A program made the translations under genes and the position numbers. From an uncultured Collinsella sp. (GTDB taxonomy: Bacteria; Actinomycetota; Coriobacteriia; Coriobacteriales; Coriobacteriaceae), in assembly GCA_959019775.1 (NCBI GenBank), contig CAUEPS010000002.1, positions 124,001 through 188,000 on the forward strand: a stretch of DNA of 64,000 nucleotides. The letters run 5' to 3'. Each line of letters begins with the position of its first letter. Position 1 is the stretch's first letter. Shown here piece after piece: positions 17,337 to 26,295 of this stretch. Below the pieces are notes generated by a model that was given only the letters and a program-made list of their open reading frames with translations, searched no databases and was not told the origin of the DNA.

Positions 17337-19412
17337 TTAGCGTAGATAGGCCTTCGCGTTGCTCAGGCTGTAGGCGATCGTTGAGCCGTTGTGCAGCAGC
17401 GATGACGTCTGCGGGGTGATCATGCCGGTAATACCCAGCGCCAGGAGCGCCGAGTTGGTGAGCATCACCTTGGAATACGAACTCGTCAGACGGTCGATAA
17501 GCCCCTGGCTCATGCGGCGCAGGCGCACGATCGCGGCAAGATCCGTATCGGTCAGGATGATGTCGGCGACCTCCTTGGCGATGTCGCTCCCGCCGCCCAT
17601 GGCCAGCCCCACGTCGGCCAAACCGAGCGCCGGCGAATCGTTAACGCCGTCGCCCACCATGGCAACGTGGCGCCCCTCGCGCTTAATCCGCTCCACATAG
17701 GCGTACTTGTCCTCGGGCAGCAGCTCGGCCTTAAACTCGTCGACACCCGCCTCGCGCGCAATGCGCTCGGCCGTGCGCTCCGAGTCGCCCGTGAGCATGA
17801 CCACGTGCTTAACGCCCAACGCGTGCAAGTCGGCGATGGCCTCGCGGACCCCGGGCTTAAGCGGGTCCTCGATACCGAGCACACCGACGACCGTGCCGTC
17901 GACCGCCAGGTACAGCGGCGACAGGCCCTGCATCTGGGACTCGATTTGCTCCTTAATGTCGGACTCGAGCTGCGCGCCCTCATCCTCAAATACAAAGTGC
18001 GCGGAACCGATGATGGCGCGACGCCCTTCGATGGACGAAGCGATACCGTGTGCCACGATGTACTCGACGGCGGCGTGGCGCTCGCGATGCTCGAGCCCAC
18101 GCTCGCGGGCGGCGTTGACCACGGCACGTGCCACCGGATGCGGAAAATGCTCCTCCAAGCAAGCGGAAAGGCGCAGGATCTCGTCCTCGCTCCAGCCATC
18201 GGTGGTGAGTACGCAGGCAAGACGCGGCTGCGCCTCGGTGAGCGTGCCGGTCTTATCAAACACGATGGTGTCGGCCTTGGCAAACGCCTCAAAGTACTTC
18301 GCGCCCTTGACCATAACGCCCATCTTGGCGGCATCGCTCATGGCGGTCATGACGGCGACCGAACCCGTGAGCTTGAGTGCGCACGAGTAGTCGACCATCA
18401 GCGCCGCTGAGGTCTTGATAAGGCTGCGGGTGGTAAGCGCAACCAGGCCCGCGAGCAGGAAGTTCCACGGGACAATCTTGTTGGCGAGGTCCTCCATATG
18501 CGACTGGCCCTCGGACTTGAGTGAATCGGCCGTCTGCACGAGCGAGACGATCGAGCGGAGCTTGGTCTGAGCCGTGTTGGCGCGCACGCGCACCAAGATG
18601 CTGCCGTCTTCCACGACGGTCCCGGCGAACACGTCGTCGCCCACGCTGCGCTCAACGGCAAGCGGCTCGCCGGTCAGGGTCGCCTGGTTGACCATGGCGC
18701 TCCCCTGCTCGACAACACCGTCGATGCAAATGGACATGCCAGTGCGCACGGCGACCAAATCGCCGGGTTCAAGCTCGGTGGCGGCAACGCTTACCTCGGT
18801 GTCGCCGACGACCTTTTGCGCCTTATCGGGCACATCGAGCAGCGAGTTGATGAGCTCGTTTTCGCTCATGGCGCGGGTGTAGTCCTCGAGCAGTTCGCCC
18901 ACGTTGAGCAGGAACATTGTCTGGCCCGCGGTGTCGACATCACGCTTGACGAACGAGATACCGATGGCCGAAGCGTCGAGCACAGGAACGGTCAGGCGCG
19001 GCTGCGCCAGCTCATGAAGGGCAGCGCGCAAAAATGCCATGTAACCGGCCACGACAAACACCGCACGTAGAGGCATCGGCAAGAACCAACGACGCGCGTA
19101 ATGGGCACCGACGAGTGTCGCCAGGTCCATGACGAGTTTGTGCTTGCGTGGCTCAAGCTGCATCACGTAGCCCGTCTTTGCGTCGGCAATAGCCTGGGCA
19201 TCGAGCGCACCCAACGCTTCGAGCACGCCCGCACGACACTGCTCATCATATTCGAGCGCCATCTGGCCAATACGGCCGTAGACGCGCACCTTGTGCACGC
19301 CGTCGATATCGCCGCTGAGCTTAAGAAGCGCATCGAGATCGCTCTCTGGCACAGGACCCGCCAACTGGAGACGGGTCCTGCCGGGGATCTCGCTGATAAT
19401 CGAGAATCTCAT
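17337..19412 (-). CDS. P1B-type metal ATPase with SCA motif (FezB-like)
   Basis: 691 aa membrane metal pump. Seen in order: an N-terminal Arg-rich IPGRTRLQL (residues 9-17), membrane segments, the actuator TGE (248-250), the membrane metal motif DYSCALKL with Ser-Cys-Ala at 343-345 in place of CPC, the phosphorylation site DKTGT (386-390), the P1B-specific HP (EEHFPHPVARAVV), and the hinge GDGVNDSPAL. There is no CxxC metal-binding domain. SCA plus an Arg-rich N-terminus fits the P1B-6 group that includes FezB, the ferrosome iron ATPase. The adjacent DUF6110 gene supports this. The ferrosome role is inferred by similarity of motifs and context, not shown. Confidence 0.85.
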   Translation of the reverse strand: MRFSIISEIPGRTRLQLAGPVPESDLDALLKLSGDIDGVHKVRVYGRIGQMALEYDEQCRAGVLEALGALDAQAIADAKTGYVMQLEPRKHKLVMDLATLVGAHYARRWFLPMPLRAVFVVAGYMAFLRAALHELAQPRLTVPVLDASAIGISFVKRDVDTAGQTMFLLNVGELLEDYTRAMSENELINSLLDVPDKAQKVVGDTEVSVAATELEPGDLVAVRTGMSICIDGVVEQGSAMVNQATLTGEPLAVERSVGDDVFAGTVVEDGSILVRVRANTAQTKLRSIVSLVQTADSLKSEGQSHMEDLANKIVPWNFLLAGLVALTTRSLIKTSAALMVDYSCALKLTGSVAVMTAMSDAAKMGVMVKGAKYFEAFAKADTIVFDKTGTLTEAQPRLACVLTTDGWSEDEILRLSACLEEHFPHPVARAVVNAARERGLEHRERHAAVEYIVAHGIASSIEGRRAIIGSAHFVFEDEGAQLESDIKEQIESQMQGLSPLYLAVDGTVVGVLGIEDPLKPGVREAIADLHALGVKHVVMLTGDSERTAERIAREAGVDEFKAELLPEDKYAYVERIKREGRHVAMVGDGVNDSPALGLADVGLAMGGGSDIAKEVADIILTDTDLAAIVRLRRMSQGLIDRLTSSYSKVMLTNSALLALGITGMITPQTSSLLHNGSTIAYSLSNAKAYLR

Positions 19413-19430
19413 AGTTTGTGCCTGGGAGCG

Positions 19431-19676
19431 CTACTCGGCTGCCTCGTCAGCAGCGGCCTCGCTCTGGGTGATGTAGGCAGCCTCGGCAACCATGTCGTCG
19501 ACATTAGCCTTGGCCTGCTCGACCATGTCCTGGTAGCAGTTCTTGACGCGCATACCGCACGCGATGCCCTGCACGCAGGCGTTCTTTACCGGAGCGCTGG
19601 TGAGCAGCTTGATGCCGGCCGTGCCAAGCAGAAAACCGCCACCGACAAGCAGGGTGTTAAACGTCGACTTCTTCAT
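19431..19676 (-). CDS. DUF6110 small membrane protein (FezA-like partner)
   Basis: 81 aa. One N-terminal membrane segment (TLLVGGGFLLGTAGIKLLTS, about residues 8-27), then a helical acidic tail (MVEQAKANVDDMVAEAAYI). The KLLTS...K...GMR.K pattern matches what I know of DUF6110, small proteins found beside P1B ATPases and in ferrosome gene clusters. Start ATG 19676 has GGGAG upstream; the longer frame above it overlaps the ABC gene and is not coding. It ends 18 bases before the ATPase gene, so the two form an operon. Confidence 0.75.
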   Translation of the reverse strand: MKKSTFNTLLVGGGFLLGTAGIKLLTSAPVKNACVQGIACGMRVKNCYQDMVEQAKANVDDMVAEAAYITQSEAAADEAAE

Positions 19677-19757
19677 GTTGCTTCTCCCTTTTGCCGCACA
19701 AGCGCGGCATGGTGCCTTAGCACCCGAGTTCATTAGTTTGCTCGAGCACGCTTTTGA

Positions 19758-19803
19758 GACTAGTTTAGTCGAACTATTATGGTCAACCAAAGTTAACCTT
19801 TGG
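19758..19803 (-). promoter_or_regulatory. Candidate operators upstream of the DUF6110-ATPase operon
   Basis: Two palindromes lie in the 145-base gap: GACTAGTTTAGTC (19758-19770) and CCAAAGTTAACCTTTGG (19787-19803, 6-bp arms). TTGACC on the minus strand lies between them. Their position fits metal-responsive control, but I cannot assign a regulator. Confidence 0.4.
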
Positions 19804-19821
19804 AAATCTTGGTCCCCTTTC

Positions 19822-21579
19822 CTACAGCTGCCAGGCAGCCGCTTCCTTTTGCAGTGCGACCATGCGGGCGAATTCTCCGCCCGCCGCCTTGAGCTGCGCC
19901 GGAGTGCCCTGCTCGGCAACCACACCATCCTTGAGCACAACGATTTTGTCGGAATTTTCCACCGTACGCATACGGTGGGCAATAACGATAACCGTCTTAC
20001 CTGCAAGCAGACGGGAGAGTGCCTGCTGTACCACGGTCTCGTTCTCCACATCCAAGCTCGCCGTCGCCTCGTCCAACAGCACTATAGGCGCGTCTTTGAG
20101 CAGCGCACGGGCGATAGAGATGCGCTGGCGCTCGCCACCGGAGAGTTTGGAGCCGTTCTCGCCGATCATGGTGTCGTAGCCCTGCGGCATACGGCACACA
20201 AACTCGTCGCAGTTGGCGGCACGCGCGGCCGCAAGCACTGCCTCATCGGTGGCATCACGACGCCCGAGGCGGATGTTTCCCATCACCGTGTCGTCAAAGA
20301 GCAGCACGTCTTGGAACACGATAGCGTAGTCGCGCAGGAGTACCTCGGGATCGACGCCCGCAACATCCACACCGCCCACGGTAACCTTGCCCGCAGTGGC
20401 ATCCCAAAAGCGCGCGGCCAGGCGGCTCACCGTAGACTTACCGGAACCCGAAGGACCGACCAGCGCCGTGACCTCGCCTTCCTTGGCGGTAAAGCTCACA
20501 TCGGTAAGAACTTTATCGCCGGCGCGTCCGTCCTCGCCCGCACCATAGCCAAATGCCACGTGATCGAACACCACATCGTGGCCCACGGGCTCAAATTTCT
20601 CGCTGCCCCGCGCCACAGGCTCTTCCATGATGGAACGCATGCGCTTGGCAGACGACTCGGCGACAAACAGCTCGGACATTAACATTAACGCCTGGTCAAA
20701 GGGCGCATAGATACGGCTCACCATAAGCAGGAAGGCAAACATCACCAAAAAGTCGACCTGCCCGGAGGCGACCATCGCGGCACCCGTGACCAGCGTGGTG
20801 GCAATGCCCAGACGCAGGATGGCAAAGGCGGAGTTGACCAAAAGCCCGTTAGCGAGCTCGCCCTTGGTGGTCTCGCGCTCCTCGGCATCGATCACGGCGT
20901 TGAGCCCCTCAAGATAATGGGCCTCCTGGTTGGTGGCGCGGATCTCGCGAACGCAGTCGAGCGTCTCTTGAATTGCCTCGGTAACCTTGACCTTCTCGGC
21001 ACGCACGCGATCGAACACCGGAGTCATGGGGCCGCGTGTTAGATACAGCACGGCAAAGGCCACGGGAACGCTCCAAAACGCCGCAATCGCCAGCTGCCAG
21101 CAAAAGAACAGCGACGCCACGAACACAATGGCGCTTGCGATGATGGCACCCCAAAGCTCTCCCAGCACGTGGCTGTAGGCGTGCTCCATAGCCTGGACGT
21201 CGCCCATGATGGTCTCGGTTAAATCGGCCAGATCACGACGACCAAAAAACGACAGCGGCAGTTTGCGCAAGCGCTCGGCGATCTCCATACGCTGCTTGCC
21301 GCACTCCTCGTAAAAGATGCAGTAGGTGTAGTAATACTGCTGCCAGTTAGAGGCAAAGAGCATCACGAAAAAGACCAGGAGGCCGCCCACGATCGGCAGG
21401 GCATCCGGCAGGTCAGCCCCGCTGGCGAGATGCTCGACAAAGCTGGCCATAACCAGGAATAGAAAGCCCATGCCGGCCATGGTAATGAGATTGGTGAGCG
21501 TGGTCCAGAAAATGCCGCGTTTTACGCCGGCGACGCCTTTATCGGATAGGAAATACTTCTTTTGGAATGAGGCGAACAT
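19822..21579 (-). CDS. ABC transporter half-size membrane-ATPase, second subunit
   Basis: 585 aa: six-helix exporter-fold membrane domain (about 1-320) and nucleotide-binding domain with Walker A LVGPSGSGKST, signature LSGGERQR and Walker B VLLDEATASLD, all intact. Its ATG directly follows the stop of the preceding gene (TAAATG), so the two are translationally coupled and should form a heterodimer. The pair next to an AraC regulator resembles YbtP/YbtQ and IrtA/IrtB, exporter-fold transporters that take up ferric siderophores; this would fit the downstream metal ATPase. The substrate is inferred only from context, and drug or peptide export is the alternative. Confidence 0.85.
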   Translation of the reverse strand: MFASFQKKYFLSDKGVAGVKRGIFWTTLTNLITMAGMGFLFLVMASFVEHLASGADLPDALPIVGGLLVFFVMLFASNWQQYYYTYCIFYEECGKQRMEIAERLRKLPLSFFGRRDLADLTETIMGDVQAMEHAYSHVLGELWGAIIASAIVFVASLFFCWQLAIAAFWSVPVAFAVLYLTRGPMTPVFDRVRAEKVKVTEAIQETLDCVREIRATNQEAHYLEGLNAVIDAEERETTKGELANGLLVNSAFAILRLGIATTLVTGAAMVASGQVDFLVMFAFLLMVSRIYAPFDQALMLMSELFVAESSAKRMRSIMEEPVARGSEKFEPVGHDVVFDHVAFGYGAGEDGRAGDKVLTDVSFTAKEGEVTALVGPSGSGKSTVSRLAARFWDATAGKVTVGGVDVAGVDPEVLLRDYAIVFQDVLLFDDTVMGNIRLGRRDATDEAVLAAARAANCDEFVCRMPQGYDTMIGENGSKLSGGERQRISIARALLKDAPIVLLDEATASLDVENETVVQQALSRLLAGKTVIVIAHRMRTVENSDKIVVLKDGVVAEQGTPAQLKAAGGEFARMVALQKEAAAWQL

Positions 21580-23406
21580 TTAGGCCTCGCCTCCCTTCGC
21601 GACGGCGGTATCCGCGGTCGTAGCAGTAATCTTCCAACTCGCGGCCTGTTCGTATTCGGCCCACATCTTGGCATACAGACCCTCTTGGGACAGCAACTCG
21701 GCATGGGTACCCGACTCCTGCACGCTGCCCTGGTTGAGCACCACGATTTGGTCTGCGCCCACTACAGTCGAGAGTCGGTGCGCAATCATAATGACTGTGC
21801 GACCAGCCGCCAGCTTGCTAAAGGCGCGCTGGATGAGCGTCTCGTTCTCGGGATCGGCAAACGCCGTGGCCTCATCGAGCACCACGATAGGCGCGTCTTT
21901 AAGGATCGCGCGGGCGAGTGCCACGCGCTGGACCTCGCCGCCCGAAAGATATGCTCCGCCGGCACCGAGCATGGTATTGATGCCCTGTGGGAGCTTGGCC
22001 ACAATGTCGTCGCACTGAGCTGCGGAGAGGGCCGCACGCACTTCGTCGTCAGTGGCCGTAGGCTTGGAGGCGCGCACGTTATCGGCAAGTGTTTGCCGGA
22101 ACAGCTGGTTGGTCTGGAACACGAAGGCGACCTGGCCCATAAGCTCGTGCGGATCCATATCGCGAACGTCCACACCGCCTACGAGCACTCGACCCGAGGA
22201 GACATCCCAAAAACGCGGGATCAGGCTTGCGCAGGTTGACTTGCCGCCGCCCGAGGGACCCACCAGGGCGAGAGTGCTACCCGCGGAAACACTGAAACTC
22301 ACATGGCTAACGGCAGGTGTTTCGGCACCCTCGTAGGTAAAACTCACGTCCTCAAATCGCACGTCGCCACCGGCAGGGTGCTTGGGTTGGGCGGGCACGG
22401 AGAGCTGCTTGGAATCCATGACGCTTCGAATACGAGCCAGCGAATCGGCACTCATCTGAGAGGCCTCGCCCACAAACATGAGCTTGGTCATGGCCGTCGG
22501 CACCACGGCCGAAAATATCGCGTAAAACGTGAAGTTGGCCATAAAATGCGCGAAGTCCGTCTCGCCCGGCGCCAACAGCAACGCCACGGGCAGCAGGAAT
22601 GTCACAAGGCCATTGAGCGCGGTAAGGTTGAGCACCTGCGGACCTCGGCAGAACGTGCCCGCATAGTTTTGTGCCATGTCGGCGTATTCGGCGATCGCAT
22701 CGTGGAAAGCCTTAAAGGAGTAGACCGTCTGCTGAAACACCTTGACCACGGGGATGCCTCGTACGTATTCGGTGCCGGTCTTGTTCATCTTGACCAGCGC
22801 CCCCATGTAGGCCTTCATAAACTCGCCGCCCTTGCCGCCCATCATGGTGGCCATGGCGCCAAACGAAACGACGACCGAGATAAGGCATGCCGCGCCCAAG
22901 CGCCAATCGAGGACGAAAAGCAATACGAGCAGGCCCACGACCATGGCGGCGGCGCCTGCGATATCGGGCAGCATGTGCGCGAGCAGGGTCTCGGTGGAGG
23001 CGGCGCATCCGTCTACAATACGGCGCAGCTCACCGGTGGCGTGCGTGTCAAAATAGCCAAGCGGCAGCTTAAGCAGGTGCTCGCTCGTAGTCTTGCGGAT
23101 ATTGGACGCGCAGCGAAACGCGGACAGATGCGTGCACATGAGCCCCACGAAATAAGCTACGATGCTTGCCAGGGCAAACCCCACGGCCCACCAACCGTAC
23201 ATCGCGATGTTAGTGGCTTCGCTCCAGTTAGGTGCCACGGCAATCAGATCGCGCGCGACAAGCCAAATGCACACGTACGGGCCAAAGCTCAGCAGCTGCG
23301 AGAGCGCCGAGATCGCCATGCCCAAATACGTTAGGAATTTACGGTCGCCGGCATATGCAAGCAGCTCGCCGATACCGTCGCCTTCCCTTTTTGATCCCTT
23401 TGCCAT
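21580..23406 (-). CDS. ABC transporter half-size membrane-ATPase, first subunit
   Basis: 608 aa, membrane domain followed by nucleotide-binding domain: Walker A LVGPSGGGKST, signature LSGGEVQR, Walker B VVLDEATAFAD. The membrane domain starts after a short cytoplasmic stretch (LAYAGDRKFLTYLGMAISAL). It is the first gene of the transporter operon, divergent from the AraC regulator at 23521 with 114 bases between. See the partner gene at 19822 for the siderophore-uptake hypothesis. Confidence 0.85.
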   Translation of the reverse strand: MAKGSKREGDGIGELLAYAGDRKFLTYLGMAISALSQLLSFGPYVCIWLVARDLIAVAPNWSEATNIAMYGWWAVGFALASIVAYFVGLMCTHLSAFRCASNIRKTTSEHLLKLPLGYFDTHATGELRRIVDGCAASTETLLAHMLPDIAGAAAMVVGLLVLLFVLDWRLGAACLISVVVSFGAMATMMGGKGGEFMKAYMGALVKMNKTGTEYVRGIPVVKVFQQTVYSFKAFHDAIAEYADMAQNYAGTFCRGPQVLNLTALNGLVTFLLPVALLLAPGETDFAHFMANFTFYAIFSAVVPTAMTKLMFVGEASQMSADSLARIRSVMDSKQLSVPAQPKHPAGGDVRFEDVSFTYEGAETPAVSHVSFSVSAGSTLALVGPSGGGKSTCASLIPRFWDVSSGRVLVGGVDVRDMDPHELMGQVAFVFQTNQLFRQTLADNVRASKPTATDDEVRAALSAAQCDDIVAKLPQGINTMLGAGGAYLSGGEVQRVALARAILKDAPIVVLDEATAFADPENETLIQRAFSKLAAGRTVIMIAHRLSTVVGADQIVVLNQGSVQESGTHAELLSQEGLYAKMWAEYEQAASWKITATTADTAVAKGGEA

Positions 23407-23520
23407 GAGATTCCTTTCTAACGGCTTGAGAGTTAACCGTATTCAACTTATCATTGATGTGTTAGCCATGGCTCACAATCAAGCCAGGCGTGGACGTTTC
23501 TGCAAAGGAGAGGGACGCTT
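23407..23520. promoter_or_regulatory. Divergent promoter region, ABC transporter / AraC regulator
   Basis: 114 AT-richer bases between divergent starts, as usual for an AraC-type activator and its target operon. It contains GTTAACCGTATTCAACTTATC and several A/T tracts, but I cannot define -35/-10 boxes with confidence. Confidence 0.4.
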
Positions 23521-24525
23521 TTGCAAATACGGCGGGCAGCGACCGACATAACCGAACTCTACGCACCGCAATTTGAGCAGTTTGGCCTGGAGCTTACCGG
23601 CAAGGGCGCCGTCTTTACCGGCGAGGTGGCAAACGAACGGGCGCACGGCCGTGCATGGATCATGCCTCTCTCCCCCGCCTGCATCGTTATGGAGCATTTC
23701 ATCACCCCGACGCACGATATGTACCTGGCCGAATACACACCCGAGCCATACGCCTGCGTGAGCCAAATCAGCAGCGCCACGCTCACCTGCATGCCCGAGA
23801 TAGGCATAACACCCGCAAACCTCAAGCCGTTGCGCGGGTCGTGGCCGAGCAATGCAATTTGTAGTTTTATCCAGGATACCTGCGGAAACGAGCTCAGCCC
23901 GTTATACGCCGGACAGCTCTATCACTCGCGCTCGGTGTTATTCCTACCGAGATACTTCGACGATTTCGAACGCCGCTACCCCGGCGAATTCGCTGGGCTT
24001 TTTGACGCCTTTGCCGAGTCGTGGGGCGAAGAAGCGCTATCGGCGATCGATCGGACACTCTGCCGTCTCGATGAGACGCGCGCTCGTGTCACGGGCGGGC
24101 ATCTTTACATGAAGGGTACCGTAGAGACCATGGTTGCCGAGCTGGCGTACGCGCGAACAGCCCACAAGCAGGCACGTCAGGCCGAAGGGACACAGGCCGC
24201 TCTGGACATTGTCGAAGAAGCGATCCTGGCTGTCGAGCGCGCCCTTGACGAGGGGCGTCGCATCGGCGTGGACGAGGTCGCCGAGCGGCTCTACACAAGC
24301 CGCTCCAAACTCTGCGCCACCTTTAAAGTCCAGACGGGCGAATCACTGGGCTCCTATATGCGGAGGCATCGTATGGAACGCGCGCAGGACCTTTTGGCCG
24401 ACAGCCCCCTTTCGATAGCTCAAGTAGCCGAGCGACTCGGCTATCCCCAACAGGCGGCCTTCGCCCAAGCGTTCAAACAATACACCGGCATGACACCCAC
24501 GGCTTGGCGAAGCAAGCACCGCTAA
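23521..24525 (+). CDS. AraC family transcriptional regulator
   Basis: 334 aa. The C-terminal 100 residues form the double helix-turn-helix: VDEVAERLYTSRSKLCATFK and LSIAQVAERLGYPQQAAFAQ, ending in the TGMTPTAWR signature. The N-terminal two thirds is a ligand or dimerisation domain of unknown specificity. Overall shape is like PchR/YbtA siderophore-sensing activators. The start is TTG 23521 with AAGGAG at 23505-23510, a rather long 10-base spacing. Divergent from the ABC pair, which it probably controls. Confidence 0.88.
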   Translation: MQIRRAATDITELYAPQFEQFGLELTGKGAVFTGEVANERAHGRAWIMPLSPACIVMEHFITPTHDMYLAEYTPEPYACVSQISSATLTCMPEIGITPANLKPLRGSWPSNAICSFIQDTCGNELSPLYAGQLYHSRSVLFLPRYFDDFERRYPGEFAGLFDAFAESWGEEALSAIDRTLCRLDETRARVTGGHLYMKGTVETMVAELAYARTAHKQARQAEGTQAALDIVEEAILAVERALDEGRRIGVDEVAERLYTSRSKLCATFKVQTGESLGSYMRRHRMERAQDLLADSPLSIAQVAERLGYPQQAAFAQAFKQYTGMTPTAWRSKHR

Positions 24526-24590
24526 GGTCCAAGCTCCTTGGCCGTTACGGAGCGATTTAATTAGCCGCCGCCCATCAGCTCGCCCAGGAT

Positions 24591-25955
24591 CTAAACGTCA
24601 AGATGTGCACAATCAAGCGCCTTTTTGATAAGAGGGGCAGATCGATCAGCCAAATACAACGGAATGTTGAGCACCCCGTCGTCGAGCTTTAGGTTCTTAA
24701 GTGAGTAGCGGACCCTCAGTGGAGTCGTCTCCGCATGCTTGTCGGCATAGTACTTAAGGCTCTTGGAATGAACGACCTCTCCCGATTTGACCTCGACGGG
24801 AACGATTTCGTTTCCGACTTGAATCAAAAAATCGACTTCGTGCTTCGGCTTCTCGTTTGTCCAATAACGCGGAGCAGCATCTAACTGTGAAAGTAATGCC
24901 TGAAGCACATAATTCTCGGCGAACGAACCTTTGAACTCCGAAAATAGCGCATCCGAGATGGCAAAAGCGGACGCATCCAGCCTTGCCATGCGGCGCAGCA
25001 AACCGACATCAAGACAGTAGACTTTAAATGCCTTGAGGTCATCGTATGCAGAGAGCGGCACGCCACCAGCAGCATTAAGGCGAACCGCCATGATGAGCCC
25101 AGCATCGGCAAGCCATTCCAGAGCATCCTCGTATTCTCGAGCACGAGCCCCCTCGCGCACCGCACCCCAAACGAACTTTTTATTCTCGCGCGCCAACTGA
25201 GTTGGAATCGAGTTCCATATTTGCGAAAGCTTGGCGAACTGCGCACGGCCACCATGCTTGGCAAAATCGCGCTCGTAGGAATCCAAGAGATCGGACAACA
25301 CCTTATCGACCTGAACGATATCGCCCGTCTCCACCCACCGACCAAGAGCCTCTGGCATGCCGCCACATGCAAAATAACGCCGAAGATGCTCGACGAGACG
25401 GACATGGAAGAAATCGGGCACTGTCTCGATCTGATCCAGGCCGCCAAGGTATTCGTCGTAGTTTGCAGCGCCCTCGGCTTTCAGAAACTCGGAAAAGCTC
25501 ATAGGGTGCATCTCCATGAACTCGACCTTTCCCACCGGAAAAGCGCTGGTCTCACGGGACAAGCGAACGCCCAACAAAGACCCTGCGCATGCGACGTGAT
25601 ACTCGGGGGCCTCGTCACAGAAGTATTTAAGGGCGCCGACTGCAGAAGGACAATCCTGGATCTCATCAATAATAAGCAGCGTCTCGCCGGGATCGATAGG
25701 CTGTCCAAGTGCCAGGGAAAGGTTTGAGATGATCCGCCGAGGATCGCGCGTACCTTCGAAAAACTGAGCGTACTCGCTCTGTACCCCAGGTGACGGTTCC
25801 TCGAGCGTCAGATACACAAAATTGCGGTACGAGGTTCGACCGAACTCCTTAAGCGCCCACGTCTTTCCAACCTGGCGCGCCCCCTTAAGGATAAGCGGCT
25901 TACGATATTCCGACGCTTTCCAAGCGTTAAGCTTGGCAATGATATCTCGCTGCAT
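24591..25955 (-). CDS. DUF4143-family AAA ATPase
   Basis: 454 aa. P-loop GARQVGKT (residues 25-32), Walker B TLLIIDEIQDCP (near 95), and a C-terminal DUF4143 domain with a nuclease-like core (PKHEVDFLIQVGNEIVPVEVKSGE). This family is common as a stand-alone gene in gut bacteria and its function is unproved. AT content and codon use are higher in A/T than the flanking gatB, suggesting horizontal gain. An imperfect inverted repeat just upstream (near 26005-26035, TTTACCTAGG-like) may hold its promoter. Confidence 0.85.
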   Translation of the reverse strand: MQRDIIAKLNAWKASEYRKPLILKGARQVGKTWALKEFGRTSYRNFVYLTLEEPSPGVQSEYAQFFEGTRDPRRIISNLSLALGQPIDPGETLLIIDEIQDCPSAVGALKYFCDEAPEYHVACAGSLLGVRLSRETSAFPVGKVEFMEMHPMSFSEFLKAEGAANYDEYLGGLDQIETVPDFFHVRLVEHLRRYFACGGMPEALGRWVETGDIVQVDKVLSDLLDSYERDFAKHGGRAQFAKLSQIWNSIPTQLARENKKFVWGAVREGARAREYEDALEWLADAGLIMAVRLNAAGGVPLSAYDDLKAFKVYCLDVGLLRRMARLDASAFAISDALFSEFKGSFAENYVLQALLSQLDAAPRYWTNEKPKHEVDFLIQVGNEIVPVEVKSGEVVHSKSLKYYADKHAETTPLRVRYSLKNLKLDDGVLNIPLYLADRSAPLIKKALDCAHLDV

Positions 25956-26157
25956 GACCGAACCTCCCGCAAAGAAACTTCCTTAAACGTGATATTTCCC
26001 ACATTTTACCCTAGGTAAAACGTGACATTTATCACATTTACGGAAGTTTTAAGCTCGTTCTCCACACCTTCATCACATTCAAAAGACGGAGGCGCTATTT
26101 GCGTCTCCGTCACCATCTTTCTATCAGCCCGCCTGACCTGAACGGCCGAGTCGTCAC

Positions 26158-26292
26158 GGAACCGAGGGGCCGGGCGCAGGGCCTTGCCTCTCAATGAGTT
26201 CCGCACGAACAGGAGGCGCCAGTGGCGCCTCCGTCGTGAGTCAGGACTGTTCGAAATTGAGAGGCAAGGCCCTGCCCCGGCCCCTCGGTTCC
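26158..26292. other. Large 3'-UTR stem-loop element, copy B (shared core with 4531-4664)
   Basis: 135 bp. Arms 26158-26195 and 26256-26292 pair over 37 positions with one mismatch or bulge. Inside lies GAGTTCCGCACGA (26196-26208), a perfect GGAGGCGCC/GGCGCCTCC hairpin (26212-26232), then GAGTCAGGACTGT (26238-26250). The two 13-base blocks are identical to copy A, while arms and inner hairpin are not. It lies 3 bases after the gatB stop. Same orientation relative to the gene as copy A. Confidence 0.75.
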
Positions 26293-26295
26293 CGT

